Positions 13,497-14,600 of a DNA stretch of 14,600 nt are shown here, piece after piece. Made by a program: the position numbers and the translations under genes. The notes beneath the pieces are model-generated. The model saw only the letters and a program-made list of their open reading frames with translations. It had not been told where the DNA came from and did not search any database. The number at the start of each line of letters is the position of its first letter. Within the stretch, counting starts at the first letter, position 1. The stretch comes from Candidatus Altarchaeum sp. (GTDB taxonomy: Archaea > Altiarchaeota > Altiarchaeia > Altiarchaeales > Altiarchaeaceae): contig JAGTWP010000012.1 of assembly GCA_018260755.1 (NCBI GenBank), positions 1 to 14,600 on the forward strand. The letters are read 5' to 3'.

Positions 13497-13937
13497 ATGG
13501 CACAAGCATTAGCGGTAGTCCACAAAAATTTGCCTTTGGGAAAAACAATTCCCGCAAATGTAACAAAAGGTACTTTAAACGAGACAATTTTAAAGTGCGT
13601 AGATAATAGCGGAGCTCGGGAATTAAGAGTTATCGGAGTAAAAGGATTCAATGGAGTCAGAAGAAGAAAGCCAGCGGCAGGAGTCGGTGATATGGTAATA
13701 TGTAGTGTAATTAGCGGGGATATGAAAATAAGAAAACAGGTTGTCAAAGCAATTATCGTTAGACAAAAGATGCCTTACAGGCGACCAGATGGCACGAGAG
13801 TTGTGTTTGAAGATAACGCAGCGGCAATTATCAATGACGACGGAAGCCCGAAGGGAACAGAAATCAGAGGGATTATTGCCAAAGAAGTGGCTGCCAGATG
13901 GGATAAAATCGCATCCATGGCAAGAGGACTGATGTAA
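13497..13937 (+). CDS. rpl14: 50S ribosomal protein uL14 (L14)
   Basis: uL14 binds 23S rRNA at the subunit interface, forms intersubunit bridges and is part of the landing site for assembly factors. Family motifs are [17 protein letters not shown] (34-50), [13 protein letters not shown] (55-67), [26 protein letters not shown] (86-111) and [13 protein letters not shown] (117-129). The protein has 146 aa against about 132 in most archaea. The excess is an N-terminal tail of about 14 residues ([14 protein letters not shown]), supported by a TATA box about 31 bp before this ATG. In most archaea the gene sits in the spc ribosomal cluster between uS17 and uL24. Here it stands alone between a PHP enzyme and a membrane protein. 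Confidence 0.97.
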   Translation: MAQALAVVHKNLPLGKTIPANVTKGTLNETILKCVDNSGARELRVIGVKGFNGVRRRKPAAGVGDMVICSVISGDMKIRKQVVKAIIVRQKMPYRRPDGTRVVFEDNAAAIINDDGSPKGTEIRGIIAKEVAARWDKIASMARGLM

Positions 13938-13999
13938 AGTAAATATAAATGATGTCTGTATTTTAATCTTTTAAATTTTTAATCTTTTTAATTTATTTT

Positions 14000-14011
14000 T
14001 TAATATATAAT
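14000..14011 (+). promoter_or_regulatory. TATA-like box upstream of the CxC membrane protein
   Basis: TTAATATATAAT is centred about 24 bp upstream of the ATG at 14029. No Shine-Dalgarno sequence is present. Confidence 0.35.
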
Positions 14012-14028
14012 TTATCAATATTTGTGAA

Positions 14029-14472
14029 ATGAACGGTGATGATGACGAGGAATCACAACCACAACAAAAAAAACCAAGTATTTTTTTGTACTTATTATAT
14101 GGCTCTATTATCGGTTTACTAATACTCCTTCTTTTTCAGACATTTTTTTTAGGAGAGTCAGAAGTAAATATCAACACACTTGTTACCCAAAATGTTGAAG
14201 AAAATTTAAATTGCGAATGTAAAATTTTTTTTGATAATGACTCAATACAAACAAATAGGGAAAATTTTACGCTTCAAAGATATGAAAATAAGGAGTTCTC
14301 ACACAAGATGCTCACTAAAAAGAAAAAAGTAGCGGTCTTCGGAGAATGTTATTGTGATGGCGAACATCATTATGAACAATCAAAGGCATACATTGCCGAA
14401 CTGGCATCGGATAAAATTTCAATTGATTTTGCGTTTGTGAAAAATAATACAAACATATCTTATGGGATTTAA
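14029..14472 (+). CDS. Membrane-anchored protein with two CxC motifs (unknown)
   Basis: I do not recognise this 147-aa protein. It has an acidic and Gln-rich N-terminus with a short basic stretch (1-16, ending QQKKPS), then one strongly hydrophobic segment (about 17-41, LYGSIIGLLILLLFQ), then a soluble domain of about 105 residues. The charges before the segment suggest N-in, domain outside, but the acidic tail makes this uncertain. The soluble part has four cysteines in two CxC pairs, C62/C64 (NCECK) and C107/C109 (ECYCD). These could bind a metal or form disulfides. Predicted beta strands surround both pairs. The last ten residues lie within a 75-bp tandem duplication, so the C-terminus may be recently altered. 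Confidence 0.75.
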   Translation: MNGDDDEESQPQQKKPSIFLYLLYGSIIGLLILLLFQTFFLGESEVNINTLVTQNVEENLNCECKIFFDNDSIQTNRENFTLQRYENKEFSHKMLTKKKKVAVFGECYCDGEHHYEQSKAYIAELASDKISIDFAFVKNNTNISYGI

Positions 14473-14592
14473 TAATAAAATACTAATTAGTTCCACTCAT
14501 AATATTTAATAATAAAAAATAATACAAACATATCTTATGGGATTTAATAATAAAATACTAATTAGTTCCACTCATAATATTTAATAATAAAA
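14440..14592. repeat. 75-bp tandem duplication including the gene's 3' end
   Basis: A 75-bp unit at 14440-14514 is repeated without mismatch at 14515-14589, with a few more matching bases. The first copy holds the last ten codons and stop of the CxC membrane protein; the second places the same coding tail downstream as a non-coding duplicate. Complete identity suggests a recent event. Confidence 0.92.
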
Positions 14593-14600
14593 TATAAATT

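Overview
This window comes from a very AT-rich archaeal genome. The evidence is an archaeal RadA recombinase with an N-terminal helix-hairpin-helix domain, an archaeal-type AspRS, an archaeal uL14, a tRNA-Thr with discriminator U and no encoded CCA, TATA-like boxes (often TTTATAAA) about 25-35 bp upstream of start codons, and no Shine-Dalgarno sequences. I cannot assign the lineage. The divergent proteins and loose gene packing would fit a DPANN or Altiarchaeota-like organism, but that is inference.

Layout. Positions 1-191 hold a run of short hairpins and one copy of a GAATAGTTACAAA motif. Positions 192-5978 (minus strand) read, in transcription order, a divergent tubulin/FtsZ-superfamily GTPase, aspartyl-tRNA synthetase, enolase and a bacterial-type NADP glutamate dehydrogenase. 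A broken winged-helix gene tail and an 11-bp tandem repeat lie between aspS and eno. Positions 6186-10066 (plus) carry two CBS-domain proteins (2 and 4 CBS units) and a CTP synthase with an extra segment of about 100 residues in its synthetase domain. Positions 10067-10499 are a convergent intergenic region full of hairpins and repeated motifs. radA follows on the minus strand. Positions 11681-14472 (plus) carry tRNA-Thr(GGT), an inositol-monophosphatase-family enzyme, a PHP-family phosphoesterase, ribosomal protein uL14, and an unrecognised membrane-anchored protein with two CxC motifs.

How the genes relate. They are mostly housekeeping: glycolysis/gluconeogenesis (enolase, possibly the IMPase/FBPase), nitrogen assimilation (GDH), pyrimidine nucleotides (PyrG), translation (AspRS, tRNA-Thr, uL14), recombination (RadA) and cytoskeleton or division (FtsZ-like). 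Spacing is generous and genes never overlap, so most are probably transcribed singly from their own TATA box. Almost every intergenic stretch contains a fresh-looking short tandem duplication (units of 10-75 bp), twice including the stop codon of the preceding gene.

I see no convincing new multi-gene defence or mobile system. The best leads are the inserted domain in PyrG, the divergent tubulin-like GTPase, the hairpin/GAATAGTTAC repeat family, the C55 anomaly in tRNA-Thr and the decayed wHTH fragment.
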